Shown here piece by piece: positions 38,098-47,360 of a stretch of DNA of 64,000 nucleotides. Each line of letters begins with the position of its first letter. Position 1 is the first letter of the stretch. The translations under genes were made by a program, and so were the position numbers. The stretch lies in the NCBI GenBank assembly GCA_019745155.1, contig JAIETM010000002.1, forward strand, positions 1-64,000, in the 5' to 3' direction. Below the pieces are notes generated by a model. The model was not told where the DNA came from and made no database searches. It saw only the letters and a list, made by a program, of their open reading frames with translations. This DNA is from Chitinophagaceae bacterium. GTDB taxonomy: Bacteria > Bacteroidota > Bacteroidia > Chitinophagales > Chitinophagaceae.

Positions 38098-38463
38098 ATG
38101 GCCATCAACAAGAACCATGAATTTGAAGAGCTGAATGGCGTTAAGTGTGGTATTGTGGAACGCAATGCATCTGAAGCGCGTTGTGTATTTCTACGCGCTA
38201 TATTGGAACGCAACGGATATGAAGTGGTAGTCGTGCCCTCACCGCCGCCAAAAGGTGCACCTGCTCCTGCTGAAGGCGAAACACCCCCTGCACCAACAAG
38301 TTTCACCATTGGTGTAACCGATTATACTTTCAATACAATCAATGCCATATTTGGCCGACTACTGAAGGATGTTAATGGAAATTTTGTTACTTGGTCCTAC
38401 TGGAATCAGGAAACACCTGTCAATGATGACACCACGCCTTATTATCTTGCTGCAAAATCTTGA
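38098..38463 (+). CDS. Small conserved protein behind nuoN
   Basis: The 121-residue soluble protein has no domain that I recognise. An N-terminal part with two Cys (GVKCGIVER, ARCVFLRAI) is followed by a Pro-rich loop with PSPPPKGAPAPAEGETPPAP and a C-terminal segment TIGVTDYTFNTINAIFGRLL. It lies nine bases behind nuoN and probably belongs to that transcript. A role in complex I assembly would be guesswork. Confidence 0.7.
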   Translation: MAINKNHEFEELNGVKCGIVERNASEARCVFLRAILERNGYEVVVVPSPPPKGAPAPAEGETPPAPTSFTIGVTDYTFNTINAIFGRLLKDVNGNFVTWSYWNQETPVNDDTTPYYLAAKS

Positions 38464-38465
38464 TC

Positions 38466-38780
38466 ATGTTTGCATGGGTGATTGGTATCTTTTTGATTGT
38501 ATTGGGCTTTGCTGTAAAAATTCGGCCGAGTTTGATAGCCGGATACAAACAATTACCTGAGTCAAAAAAGCAAAGAATTAATATGAAAAAACTAACCAGC
38601 ATGTTACGTAATATGCTGGTGTTGATGGGTTTTTCAGGTATTGCACTTCACTATATATTCGGCTGGTTGGGTTGGATGAATATTCAACCATTTGCTACAT
38701 CTATTGCTATCTTCTTTGTAACACCTTTGTTGGTCATTCGCTTGAACGAAATGATTCCGCCCAAGCGACCAAGAGAATAA
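38466..38780 (+). CDS. Small membrane protein (DUF3784-like)
   Basis: From the ATG at 38466 the protein has 104 residues. It begins with a membrane segment (residues 1-18), continues with a cytoplasmic stretch PSLIAGYKQLPESKKQRIN and ends with two more membrane segments. This layout fits the DUF3784 family, whose function is unknown. It starts two bases after the preceding stop, so it is the last gene of the nuo transcript. Confidence 0.7.
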   Translation: MFAWVIGIFLIVLGFAVKIRPSLIAGYKQLPESKKQRINMKKLTSMLRNMLVLMGFSGIALHYIFGWLGWMNIQPFATSIAIFFVTPLLVIRLNEMIPPKRPRE

Positions 38781-38864
38781 TTTTACCTGTTTATTGGTAT
38801 TGCTGCTTTGCGGTAGTCGTTATAGGTTTGTATTGTTCCCCCCATCATACCAAAACCAACTGAC

Positions 38865-39257
38865 ATGCAAACAAAAAAATTATTGGGGGCACTCTGCTTC
38901 CTGCTGGCAACAAGTTTTTCTTCCTGCGAATTATTAGGGGAAAAAGAAGAAGATAACGGTAAGTGCTTTACCGGTAGCTGGAAAAGAAGCATCTGCGGTG
39001 GAAGCTACACAGCGTATTTAACTTTAAATGGATCTGGCAACTCGGGAACGGGTTCTTTAAATGATCGTGATTGTAATCTAGGATGGTCACGTGTTTTTCG
39101 TTTCAATTGGACAGATAACGGCAATGGTACACTCAAGCTTACGTATACCTATTTTGCCATTAATGGTCAGGAAGGTAACTTACCAACGGGAGGTAATCAG
39201 CCATATACCTGTAGCGGCAGCTCGCTTACTTTTGGCAATACCTACACGAAGAACTAA
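38865..39257 (+). CDS. Small lipoprotein of unknown function
   Basis: The 130-residue protein has a lipoprotein signal (GALCFLLATSFSSC, Cys at residue 21) and a Gly/Asn/Thr-rich beta-type mature part with several Cys (GKCFTG, SICGGS, DRDCNL, YTCSGS). Two disulfides are likely. I do not recognise a family. Its stop overlaps the end of the convergent response-regulator gene by four bases. Confidence 0.72.
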   Translation: MQTKKLLGALCFLLATSFSSCELLGEKEEDNGKCFTGSWKRSICGGSYTAYLTLNGSGNSGTGSLNDRDCNLGWSRVFRFNWTDNGNGTLKLTYTYFAINGQEGNLPTGGNQPYTCSGSSLTFGNTYTKN

Positions 39258-39853
39258 AGAAACTTCTCTGCCCATTGTACAAGCATAGCAGTGTTTTTCA
39301 TATTTAGTTTGCGCAGAATATTTCTGCGATGTGTTTCAACAGTATAGTTACTGAGAAAAAGTTGCGCAGCAATTTCTTGACTAGTTAGTCCTTGTCTAAC
39401 CAGTTGTACAATCTCTTGCTCTCTTGGGCTCAGTAACTGTACTTCTGTTGCCTGTCCTGCGCTTTGTTCGGGCCACATAAACACTTTCTCGCCAGAGAAC
39501 ACTTGTTGCATGGCTTCTAATAGTTCTGCCGAAGAAAGATTTTTTATCAAATATGCTCGCACACCCAATTGCTCTGCCTGCCGCATCGTTGGTAAATCAT
39601 TCTCCATACTCAGTATCACAATCTTGATGGGTAGCCCAGCTTTATGTACAAACTCAGCCACATCAATTCCTTTTCCGTCTGGGAAATGATAATCCAATAA
39701 GAGGATAGATGCTTTTGTAGTTTGAAGCGTTTCTATAGTAGAAGCAACGGTATGCGTGATGCCAGCAACTTTAAATAGGTTGTTTTCCTCAAGCATGCCT
39801 GCGAGGCTTTCTGCAAAAATCTTATGATCGTCTGCTATAATGATGGTGTTCAT
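39254..39853 (-). CDS. NarL/FixJ-type response regulator
   Basis: The 199-residue regulator has a receiver domain with acidic residues in ADDH and phospho-acceptor Asp54 (LLLDYHFPDG), and a C-terminal LuxR helix-turn-helix (LSPREQEIVQLVRQGLTSQE and YTVETHRRNILRKL). It is the partner of the kinase encoded next to it, whose stop overlaps its start by four bases. The targets are unknown. Confidence 0.92.
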   Translation of the reverse strand: MNTIIIADDHKIFAESLAGMLEENNLFKVAGITHTVASTIETLQTTKASILLLDYHFPDGKGIDVAEFVHKAGLPIKIVILSMENDLPTMRQAEQLGVRAYLIKNLSSAELLEAMQQVFSGEKVFMWPEQSAGQATEVQLLSPREQEIVQLVRQGLTSQEIAAQLFLSNYTVETHRRNILRKLNMKNTAMLVQWAEKFL

Positions 39854-41679
39854 TTGGGGGCAATATTTTCTAATGGCATCGATATAATAATGGTAGTACC
39901 CTTTGCACTTGTGTCAATATGCATGGTACCTCCAAAATAGTTAGTTCTGTATTGCATATTACGCATACCAATGCCTGTGCTATCTGGAACTTGCATACCG
40001 ATGCCATCGTCCTCAACGGACAGTATGAGGTTGTGTTGTTCCGTCCAGATTTGAATAGACACTTGCTTGGCTTTGGCGTGTTTGTGCATATTCTGTAAGA
40101 GTTCTGCAACAATGCGGTAAATAGATACTTCTGCTAAATCGCTGAAACGTTGCGTAACTGTATTGTGGTAATAGAGTTGATAAGCGCCCCCATCCTGCCA
40201 TCTTTGAATTAATCCATCCAAAGCCACTTTTAAACCAGCTTGTTGTAAAGTGTTTGGCAGCATATTGTGTGCAATACCTCTTAATTCTTCAATGGCTTGC
40301 CCCAGTTGTGTATTCAGCCATTCACCAGCTTGGGAAGGCGCGGTGTCTATTTTTTTATTTGCAGCCATCTTGATGCTTGCTAATGTTCCACCCAGCCCAT
40401 CATGCAATTCTCTAGCCAATCTTTGTCTTTCATCTTCCTGAATCTGCATAATCTTCACTGCTGCTTCAGCTTTTTCTTGTACCAAGGCGTTTTCTGCTGC
40501 TAATTTTTCTTTCTTATAAAAGTTATAGCGTTGTGCAATACCAAATGACAGCACGGTGCTTTCAAATAGCAAACCAATTGCGCTGCTATTGTCTCTGAAG
40601 AAATATTGCCAGCCATCATTACCGCCAAACTCAAATGTTACATTGATGCCGGCAAATACGATCAGGATAATTTGGGCTACAGTGAAGAATAACGCAAAAG
40701 GGCGCTTTTCTCGCAGCATTTGATACAAATAATAAAGGGCAGTAATGGCTGCAATCAACCAAACAATACTAGAGGCGCGCAGGTAGGTGATTTTGTTGAT
40801 TGCCGGTATAGTTTTATAATCATAGATCAAGATGTAAGCGAGTTGAATAAGAATCATTAACTCGGCAACCCGCATCCATTTAGTGGCTGTAGATCTTTGT
40901 TGAGTACCATATTGAAAAAACTGTACCATTAATTCCAGCGCGGTTAAGAAAGATAGGCCTGCAAAAAAAGGACGAGCGATACTCGGAAAAGAAGTGGTGT
41001 TTGGCCAGAGCCATTGAAACCCTATTCCCCATTGTGCCATCAACCACAAACCTCCGGCCAGTAGGTAGGCTATATAAGCGAGGTGAATTTTTTCTTTTAA
41101 TGAAATCGCAAGAAATAGATTGCTAACCAACAATAGTAATAACCAGCCAATGAATAATCCGCGAGAGATGTTTTGATCCTGAATGGTTTGCTGAAAGCCA
41201 TCCGCATCTGTATAGAAGATGGGTATTTGTAAGGACTCATTACGTTTGTCGATACGCAGTAAAATGGTGACGATACTATCTCCCGCAGGAGGAATCCAAA
41301 AATCTGTATGCTGAACTTTTCTTTGATGGAAAGGATAGAAATCACCCAGTTGAAACTGATCCGACACATGTTGTGCTTTGTTCAACAAAAACACATCTAT
41401 TAGATTAATGTGTCCATTGGCAATTTGTACCCAGCGATTGGTAAAGCCAGCTGGCATGTGTAGACGCACCCACCAAACGGTTTCGGTAAAGCCTGGATTA
41501 TATACGCCCTCAACCCGCGTTCCTTTTTGTTCTAATTGAATTGCTGCCTGCTCTGGGGATAAGGATGCGCTACTATCTGCCAAAACAGTAAATGCAGCAG
41601 GTAATTTTTCCGCCGCAAAACTTGGGGCAAGAAAACATAAGCAGCTAAGCAGCAATGTTAGTAATCGGGGGCGATACAT
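39850..41679 (-). CDS. 7TMR-DISM sensor histidine kinase (HisKA_3 type)
   Basis: The 609-residue protein has a signal peptide, an extracytoplasmic DISM domain (residues about 25-165), seven membrane helices (about 172-385), a coiled-coil linker and a HisKA_3/HATPase module. His426 in ARELHDGLGG is the phospho-acceptor; the ATP lid lies in VEDDGIGM and GIGMRNM. Kinases of this type signal to LuxR-type regulators, here the downstream gene. The ligand of the DISM domain is unknown. Confidence 0.92.
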   Translation of the reverse strand: MYRPRLLTLLLSCLCFLAPSFAAEKLPAAFTVLADSSASLSPEQAAIQLEQKGTRVEGVYNPGFTETVWWVRLHMPAGFTNRWVQIANGHINLIDVFLLNKAQHVSDQFQLGDFYPFHQRKVQHTDFWIPPAGDSIVTILLRIDKRNESLQIPIFYTDADGFQQTIQDQNISRGLFIGWLLLLLVSNLFLAISLKEKIHLAYIAYLLAGGLWLMAQWGIGFQWLWPNTTSFPSIARPFFAGLSFLTALELMVQFFQYGTQQRSTATKWMRVAELMILIQLAYILIYDYKTIPAINKITYLRASSIVWLIAAITALYYLYQMLREKRPFALFFTVAQIILIVFAGINVTFEFGGNDGWQYFFRDNSSAIGLLFESTVLSFGIAQRYNFYKKEKLAAENALVQEKAEAAVKIMQIQEDERQRLARELHDGLGGTLASIKMAANKKIDTAPSQAGEWLNTQLGQAIEELRGIAHNMLPNTLQQAGLKVALDGLIQRWQDGGAYQLYYHNTVTQRFSDLAEVSIYRIVAELLQNMHKHAKAKQVSIQIWTEQHNLILSVEDDGIGMQVPDSTGIGMRNMQYRTNYFGGTMHIDTSAKGTTIIISMPLENIAPK

Positions 41680-41720
41680 CTGCCGGTAAAATACTCAAAA
41701 ACAGGTATTGATTCAATCTT

Positions 41721-41734
41721 TGTTTACTGGCAAC
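41721..41734 (+). promoter_or_regulatory. Repeat TGTTTACTGGCAAC, copy 1, possible ECF promoter element
   Basis: This 14-base block recurs as TGTTTACTGCAAC at 41860-41872, with one base missing. The GGCAAC/TGCAAC end resembles the AAC-containing -35 elements of ECF sigma promoters. One copy lies before the hairpins, the other between them and the sigma gene, so both could be autoregulated promoters (inference). Confidence 0.35.
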
Positions 41735-41776
41735 TTTGAGCTGTCATCTCATGTGTTTAGTCGCACAGTAAGAAAT

Positions 41777-41838
41777 CCGGCAGTTTACCGGGGGGGTAAT
41801 ATTGCCGGCGGGGTCGCATATACTGCGACCTCTTTTTT
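41777..41838 (+). terminator. Two adjacent hairpins plus U-tract in the leader of the sigma gene
   Basis: The first hairpin pairs CCGGCA at 41777-41782 with TGCCGG at 41803-41808 and has an inner TTACC/GGTAA stem. The second pairs GGTCGCA at 41812-41818 with TGCGACC at 41824-41830 and is followed by TCTTTTTTT, an intrinsic terminator on the plus strand. No plus-strand gene ends here, because the left neighbour is on the minus strand. It is therefore either an attenuator of the sigma operon or the end of a small RNA. Confidence 0.6.
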
Positions 41839-41859
41839 TAAACCATTGTAATAAAAGCC

Positions 41860-41889
41860 TGTTTACTGCAACCAATCCTCCTGTAAACA
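41860..41889 (+). promoter_or_regulatory. Second TGTTTACTG(G)CAAC copy and TGTTTAC/GTAAACA inverted repeat
   Basis: TGTTTACTGCAAC at 41860-41872 repeats the upstream block at 41721-41734. TGTTTAC at 41860-41866 is also mirrored by GTAAACA at 41883-41889, ending seven bases before the TTG start of the sigma gene. The site could be an operator or a hairpin over the start region. Confidence 0.4.
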
Positions 41890-41896
41890 AGCAAAT

Positions 41897-42379
41897 TTGA
41901 GCGAAGCGGCATTTTTAGAAATGGTCAAAGCCAATCAGGGCATTCTCTACAAACTGGTGGGTCTCTATGCGGCCGATCAGGAAGAGAAGAAAGACTTGTA
42001 TCAGGAGATTCTCCTACAAGCCTGGCGTGCCTGGCCGGCATTCAGAGGAGAAGCCAAGTTTAGTACATGGCTGTACCGCATTTCTTTAAATACCATTCTT
42101 ACCCAAAAAAGAAAGCCACAGCGGGTTGATTACAAAGAATCTCTAGAACCGTTTGCGCCCAATGTGCCACATGGATCAGAGCAACAAATGGAAGTTGCAC
42201 GCTTAAGGCAGGCTATCCGTTCGCTGGCAGAAACAGATCGTGCAATCATTAGTCTGCATCTGGATGGGTATGAGAATGGAGAAATCGCTGCTATGATTGG
42301 TATTACCACGAATCATGTTGGCGTGAAACTGCATCGCATCAAACAGCAATTAGCTGACCGTTTAAATCAGGGAGCATGA
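41897..42379 (+). CDS. ECF-type RNA polymerase sigma factor
   Basis: The 160-residue protein has only regions sigma-2 and sigma-4. Region 2 includes DLYQEILLQAWRAWPAFRGEAKFSTWLYRISLNT; region 4 includes LDGYENGEIAAMIGITTNHVGVKLHRIKQQL as the helix-turn-helix for the -35 element. The start is TTG at 41897. Its end overlaps the next membrane-protein gene by four bases, the normal layout of ECF sigma and anti-sigma pairs. Confidence 0.92.
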   Translation: MSEAAFLEMVKANQGILYKLVGLYAADQEEKKDLYQEILLQAWRAWPAFRGEAKFSTWLYRISLNTILTQKRKPQRVDYKESLEPFAPNVPHGSEQQMEVARLRQAIRSLAETDRAIISLHLDGYENGEIAAMIGITTNHVGVKLHRIKQQLADRLNQGA

Positions 42380-43011
42380 GTACAGAATCTATTTGGAAGC
42401 AAATACCTGAGCCGGAAGATGCTGATCTGAGTAAATTATTGAATCAGATCAAACTAAATGATCTGCAAAGCAGACACCCCTTAGAACAACTGCGCAAAAA
42501 CTTTTTGATGAACATTATCTGGGGTATTGTTATCAACTCCGGATACATTGTCTTGCTATGGGCTTATCCGCTCTGGCAATTATTCATCACAATAGGATTA
42601 GTATTTATTGCCGGACTAGTTGCCATTGTTCAAGGTATTGGTTTGTATCGTTCGCTGCATCGTTCTGTTTCATCTAAAGCACCTTTGTTGCAGGAGATGA
42701 AAGAGCAGTATGCATCTATCTCTAAAGTCATTAAGCAACAAGAGTTATACTTTCTTATTATCTATCCTTTTGCAGGTGCCGGAGGATTTATGCTGGGTGG
42801 AATGATTGGTTCGGGAAAATCAATAGAAGTATTCCTGAGTAAGCCTGTTATTTGGATATCTATGTTGATAATTGTACCCTTGATTGCAACAGGTGGTCAT
42901 TACTTGGGTAAGTGGTTGAATAAAATAGCTTTCGGCAAGCACCTTAGTCAGCTAAAAGAGAATATTGACGCGTTGGAAGCAGAACAGCAACAGATAAACG
43001 AAGCATCATGA
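42376..43011 (+). CDS. Membrane protein, probable anti-sigma partner
   Basis: The 211-residue protein has a soluble N-terminus of about 45 residues (EDADLSKLLNQIKLNDLQSR), four predicted membrane segments (about 46-66, 71-91, 127-148, 160-182) and a charged helical end. It has no recognised anti-sigma zinc motif. The four-base overlap with the sigma gene on one side and with a HExxH membrane protein on the other makes a role in holding or sensing for the sigma factor likely (inference from context). Confidence 0.6.
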   Translation: MSTESIWKQIPEPEDADLSKLLNQIKLNDLQSRHPLEQLRKNFLMNIIWGIVINSGYIVLLWAYPLWQLFITIGLVFIAGLVAIVQGIGLYRSLHRSVSSKAPLLQEMKEQYASISKVIKQQELYFLIIYPFAGAGGFMLGGMIGSGKSIEVFLSKPVIWISMLIIVPLIATGGHYLGKWLNKIAFGKHLSQLKENIDALEAEQQQINEAS

Positions 43012-43616
43012 AACTGCAGCCACAAGAATTAGTACAAGAAGGTTTTATGTTGATGGACGAACTGGAGCATCAGGATCTGATGCCATTTATTCAACGATAC
43101 ATTAAAAAGGGAACACAAGCCACCATTCTATATTATGTAGCCAATATCCTGATGATGGGGCTGGTAGTGGGCTTATTGATTCGTTTCAGCAAAGCTGGTT
43201 TTGCTGATGCGTTTGCACATTTTGCTTATGGCGTTACTTTGGCTTTTTTACTGATACCTGTGCATGAGTATATCCACGCGTTGGCCTATAAGTCGCAAGG
43301 CGCGAAACAGACTTCTTATGATGCCAATCTGCGCAAATTTTATTTTATGGCCATGGCCGATCAGTTTGTGGCCAACAGAAGAGAATTTCAAATTGTAGCA
43401 CTAGCACCTTTTGTGGTGATTAGTTTGATGCTTACAATATTACTCTTCATTGTACCTGGCGTGTGGATGGTAACAGTAGCTGGTGCTATGCTTACACATA
43501 CTTCTATGTGCTCTGGTGATTTTGGTTTGCTGAGTTATTTAGATGTGCATCGAGATAAGGAAATGGTTACTTACGACGACAAAGCAGCAGGCCGATCTTA
43601 TTTCTATGGAAAATAA
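43008..43616 (+). CDS. DUF3267 membrane zincin-like protein
   Basis: The 202-residue protein has about four membrane segments. HEYIH in LIPVHEYIHALAYKSQG (near residue 86-90) is a HExxH zinc motif inside or at the edge of a membrane segment, as in DUF3267 and site-2-protease-like families. A later Asp-rich loop (MCSGDFGLLSYLDV) could supply the third metal ligand. It is the third gene of the sigma operon. Protease activity is plausible but unproven. Confidence 0.75.
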   Translation: MKLQPQELVQEGFMLMDELEHQDLMPFIQRYIKKGTQATILYYVANILMMGLVVGLLIRFSKAGFADAFAHFAYGVTLAFLLIPVHEYIHALAYKSQGAKQTSYDANLRKFYFMAMADQFVANRREFQIVALAPFVVISLMLTILLFIVPGVWMVTVAGAMLTHTSMCSGDFGLLSYLDVHRDKEMVTYDDKAAGRSYFYGK

Positions 43617-43617
43617 A

Positions 43618-43645
43618 AATCCCCCGAACGAATCAGGGGATTGTT
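43618..43645. terminator. Bidirectional terminator
   Basis: AATCCCC at 43618-43624 pairs with GGGGATT at 43636-43642 and is followed by GTTT. It lies between the sigma operon and the convergent pyruvate oxidoreductase gene. Confidence 0.7.
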
Positions 43646-43674
43646 TCATATGGGTTATTAGAGGCTTCGCTATT

Positions 43675-46600
43675 TTATAGACCCTTCAGGGTGGTGAGTT
43701 TGTGCCACTTATCATTACGCATATCTTCCGCTTCATGCAGGAATTTTTCTGCTAACTCAGGATCTTTTGCTTTGATCACATTGAAGCGGTTTTCATGGTA
43801 CATGAAATCAGCCAATGGCATACTTGGCTCCTTGGAGTCAATGACAAAACGTTGTCCTTTTTCTTTGAGCGGATTGTAATGGAACAAAGGCCAGTAACCA
43901 CTCTTCACCGCAAAATCTTGCTCCTCTGCACCATGGCTCATATCAATACCGTGAGCAATACAATGGCTGTATGCAATGATCAGTGACGGACCAGGATATG
44001 CTTCTGCTTCTAGAATGGTTCTGATGGTATGCATATCGTTACCACCCATCGCAATCTGCGCTACATAAGCGGTACCGTGTGCAATGGCTTGCATAGCCAA
44101 GTCTTTCTTACCTGTTGTCTTACCATTCACAGAGAATTTGGCAGAACTGCCTATTGGTGTTGATTTGGATTTTTGTCCACCTGTATTACTATACACTTCT
44201 GTATCCAATACGAGTATGTTCACATTCTCTCCGGTTGATAACACGTGATCCAAACCACCATAACCAATATCATAAGCCCAACCATCACCACCAATGATCC
44301 ACAAAGATTTCTCTGCGAGAAAATCTGCGAGGTGATAGAGATTATTGGCTACGCTACCACCCATGCCTTTCAGTTTGTCTTTCAGGGCACCAATCAAATC
44401 GTGTTTGAATTTGATTTCTGCTTCATTGCTTTCTGTTGCATGGGTTAATTGATCCACCATATTATCGCCCAACTCCGGTCTCAGTTGATCTAATAAGAAG
44501 AGGGCCATTTCCTTTTTCTTTTCATTGGCCATCTTAATACCTAAACCAAACTCCGCATTGTCTTCGAATAAGCTATTGGCCCATGCTGGTCCTACACCTT
44601 GTTTATTGGTGCTCCATGGCGTAGTGGGCAGGTTACCACCAAAGATGGATGAACAACCTGTTGCGTTGGCAACAATCATTCTTTCACCAAACAATTGTGT
44701 CAGCAGTTTGATATAAGGTGTTTCACCACAACCGGCACAAGCACCACTGAATTCAAACAAAGGTTGGAAGAACTGAGAGCCTTTAACTGTGCTCTTGTTT
44801 ACGCGTGTTCTGTCTACTTCTGGTAATTCCAAGAAGAAATCCCAGTTAGCTTTTTCTGCTTCCACAATGTCCATCTTGTCTTGCATATTGATGGCTTTGT
44901 GACCTGCATCAGCTTTGCTTGTCATAGGACAAAACTCTACGCATAAAGTACAACCGGTACAATCTTCTGTAGACACTTGTAAAGTGTAAGCTTCGGTTTC
45001 TTTATTCCATTCTTTACCGATAGGGTCAACATGCTTGAATGTTTCCGGCGCATCGGCTAGCAATGATTTGTCATACACTTTTGGACGAATAGCTGCGTGC
45101 GGACAAATCATGAAACACTTACCGCATTGTGTACATAGGTTAGGATCCCAAACGGGCACTGCATCGGCAATACTGCGTTTCTCCCACTTGGTTGTAGCAG
45201 AAGGATAGGTTCCATCTACAGGGAATGCACTCACCGGTAACTCATCCCCTTCACCAGCCATGATCTTGGCCAATACATCTTTCACAAAATCGGGTGCATC
45301 TTCAGAGACATGTTCACCAATTGGATTATCACCAATGGCAAACTTGCTATAATCTATTTCATACAAGTTTGCGAGGGTTTGATCTACTGCTTCGTAGTTT
45401 TTCTGTACGACCGCATCACCTTTCTTCCAATAAGTTTCATAAATCGCTTCCTTAATCTTGGCTATCGCTTCTTCACGTGGTAATACATTACTAATGGCGA
45501 AGAAACAAGTTTGCAGAATGGTATTGATGCGGTTGCCCATGCCTGTTGCTTTGGCAACGGTGTAGGCGTTGATGGCGTAGAATTTTAATTTTTTGTGTAC
45601 AATCTCTTCCTGAATTTTTCTGGGCAGCTTACCCCACACTTGATCTTTTTCATAAGGTGCATTCAATAAGAAGGTAGCACCGGGTTCTGCATCTTTTAGC
45701 AGATCGTATTTGGTGAGGTAATTGAAGTGGTGACAAGCCACGAAATTGGCAGAGTTAATCAGGTAGGTGGAACGAATGGGTTTTTCACCAAAACGCAAAT
45801 GCGATACGGTTAATGAACCAGACTTCTTAGAGTCATACACAAAATAACCTTGCACATGGTCATTGGTTTTATCACCAATGATCTTGATGGAGTTTTTGTT
45901 GGCACTCACGGTACCATCGGCACCCAGACCGAAGAACAAACCGCGGAACAGGTGTTGAGATTCTAGTGAGAACTGCTTATCGTAAGTAAGGCTGGTATGT
46001 GTAACATCATCATCAATACCAACGGTAAAGTGATTCTTGGGTTGTGCTTTCTTGAGTTCTTCGTACACAGCCATCACCATGCCTGGTGTAAATTCTTTGG
46101 ACGATAAACCGTATCTACCACCAATGATTCTTGGGTGTGCGCTGTTCCATGCTTCGTTAAAAGCATTCACCACATCCATGTACAAAGGCTCACCAATACT
46201 GTTGGGTTCTTTGCAACGATCCAGCACAGCAATCTGCTTCACAGTTGCAGGAATGGCTTGAATAAAATCTTCCAGTGCAAATGGTCTGAAGAGACGAATC
46301 TGCAATACACCTGTTTTTTCGCCACGCGCATTCAGGTAATCAACTGTTTCCTGAACAGCACCGGTTCCGGAACCCATGATGATGATGATACGATCTGCAT
46401 CAGCAGCACCATAGTATTCATACAATTCATAGGCACGGCCAGTTAATGCTTTCAGCTGTGCCATTTTTTCTTTCACGATAGCGGGCACTTGCAGAAAATA
46501 AGGATTGGCAGCTTCTCTGTTCTGGAAATACACATCAGGGTTTTGTGCGGTACCACGGATAAATGGATTATCCGGATTCAATGCACGATCTCGGTGTGCG

Positions 46601-47220
46601 TGAATGGCATCTTTGTCCAACATGGCTTCAATCACCTCATCTGGTAATACCTGAACTTCATTCAATTCATGAGAAGTACGGAAACCATCAAAGATGTTGA
46701 GGAAGGGTACGCGTGAAGGTAGTGTGGATGCGGTCGCAATCATGGCCATATCCATTACTTCTTGTGGGTTGCTGCCAAACAACATGGAGAATCCTGTTGA
46801 GCGCACAGCCATCACATCACTATGGTCACCGAAAATGGAGAGCGCATGTGTTGCTAAACTTCTTGCTGCAATATGAAAAACGGTGGGCGTAAGCTCACCG
46901 GCAATCTTGTACATATTGGGTATCATCAGGAGTAAACCCTGAGAGGCGGTAAAGGTTGATGCGAGTGCACCACCTTGTAAAGCGCCGTGAATAGCACCAG
47001 CGGCGCCGGCTTCACTTTGCATTTCCATCACGCGGGGTACAGCACCGAATATGTTCTTCATATTCTTGGCGCTCCATTCATCTGCCCATTCGCCCATGGT
47101 AGAAGATGGAGTGATAGGGTATATCGCACAGACTTCGCTGGTCTTGTAAGCAATATAGGCCGCAGCCTCGTTACCATCCATGATTTCGAGGTCGGGGTGC
47201 TTCTGATGTTTCGTTTCCAT
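43675..47220 (-). CDS. nifJ: Pyruvate:ferredoxin (flavodoxin) oxidoreductase
   Basis: From the ATG at 47220 (a TTG at 47244 is less likely) the single-chain enzyme has 1181 residues. It oxidises pyruvate to acetyl-CoA and reduces ferredoxin or flavodoxin. The domain order is normal: pyrimidine-binding domain at the start (YPITPSSTMGEWAD), central gamma domain, two [4Fe-4S] motifs CTQCGKCFMICP and CTGCTLCVEFCP, and the thiamine-diphosphate domain with CAGCGETPY and GGDGWAYDIGYGGLDHV. It is a low-potential electron source and could supply the EFG-less complex I. Confidence 0.96.
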   Translation of the reverse strand: METKHQKHPDLEIMDGNEAAAYIAYKTSEVCAIYPITPSSTMGEWADEWSAKNMKNIFGAVPRVMEMQSEAGAAGAIHGALQGGALASTFTASQGLLLMIPNMYKIAGELTPTVFHIAARSLATHALSIFGDHSDVMAVRSTGFSMLFGSNPQEVMDMAMIATASTLPSRVPFLNIFDGFRTSHELNEVQVLPDEVIEAMLDKDAIHAHRDRALNPDNPFIRGTAQNPDVYFQNREAANPYFLQVPAIVKEKMAQLKALTGRAYELYEYYGAADADRIIIIMGSGTGAVQETVDYLNARGEKTGVLQIRLFRPFALEDFIQAIPATVKQIAVLDRCKEPNSIGEPLYMDVVNAFNEAWNSAHPRIIGGRYGLSSKEFTPGMVMAVYEELKKAQPKNHFTVGIDDDVTHTSLTYDKQFSLESQHLFRGLFFGLGADGTVSANKNSIKIIGDKTNDHVQGYFVYDSKKSGSLTVSHLRFGEKPIRSTYLINSANFVACHHFNYLTKYDLLKDAEPGATFLLNAPYEKDQVWGKLPRKIQEEIVHKKLKFYAINAYTVAKATGMGNRINTILQTCFFAISNVLPREEAIAKIKEAIYETYWKKGDAVVQKNYEAVDQTLANLYEIDYSKFAIGDNPIGEHVSEDAPDFVKDVLAKIMAGEGDELPVSAFPVDGTYPSATTKWEKRSIADAVPVWDPNLCTQCGKCFMICPHAAIRPKVYDKSLLADAPETFKHVDPIGKEWNKETEAYTLQVSTEDCTGCTLCVEFCPMTSKADAGHKAINMQDKMDIVEAEKANWDFFLELPEVDRTRVNKSTVKGSQFFQPLFEFSGACAGCGETPYIKLLTQLFGERMIVANATGCSSIFGGNLPTTPWSTNKQGVGPAWANSLFEDNAEFGLGIKMANEKKKEMALFLLDQLRPELGDNMVDQLTHATESNEAEIKFKHDLIGALKDKLKGMGGSVANNLYHLADFLAEKSLWIIGGDGWAYDIGYGGLDHVLSTGENVNILVLDTEVYSNTGGQKSKSTPIGSSAKFSVNGKTTGKKDLAMQAIAHGTAYVAQIAMGGNDMHTIRTILEAEAYPGPSLIIAYSHCIAHGIDMSHGAEEQDFAVKSGYWPLFHYNPLKEKGQRFVIDSKEPSMPLADFMYHENRFNVIKAKDPELAEKFLHEAEDMRNDKWHKLTTLKGL

Positions 47221-47360
47221 TACTTGTTGTTTTAGGTTGGACAAAGCAGCAGCCCGCAGACAGACTGCTAACCATGCTCAAGGTAGACAGATCGCCAAGC
47301 CTATTAGCTGATATACATCAGCAGGGAATATGATTTTCGTCAGGTAAGCGATGGGCAATA

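Noticed and set aside
43691-47235. Several plus-strand open frames opposite nifJ and katG
   Set aside because: They are frame shadows of long, well-conserved minus-strand genes and show no independent motif.
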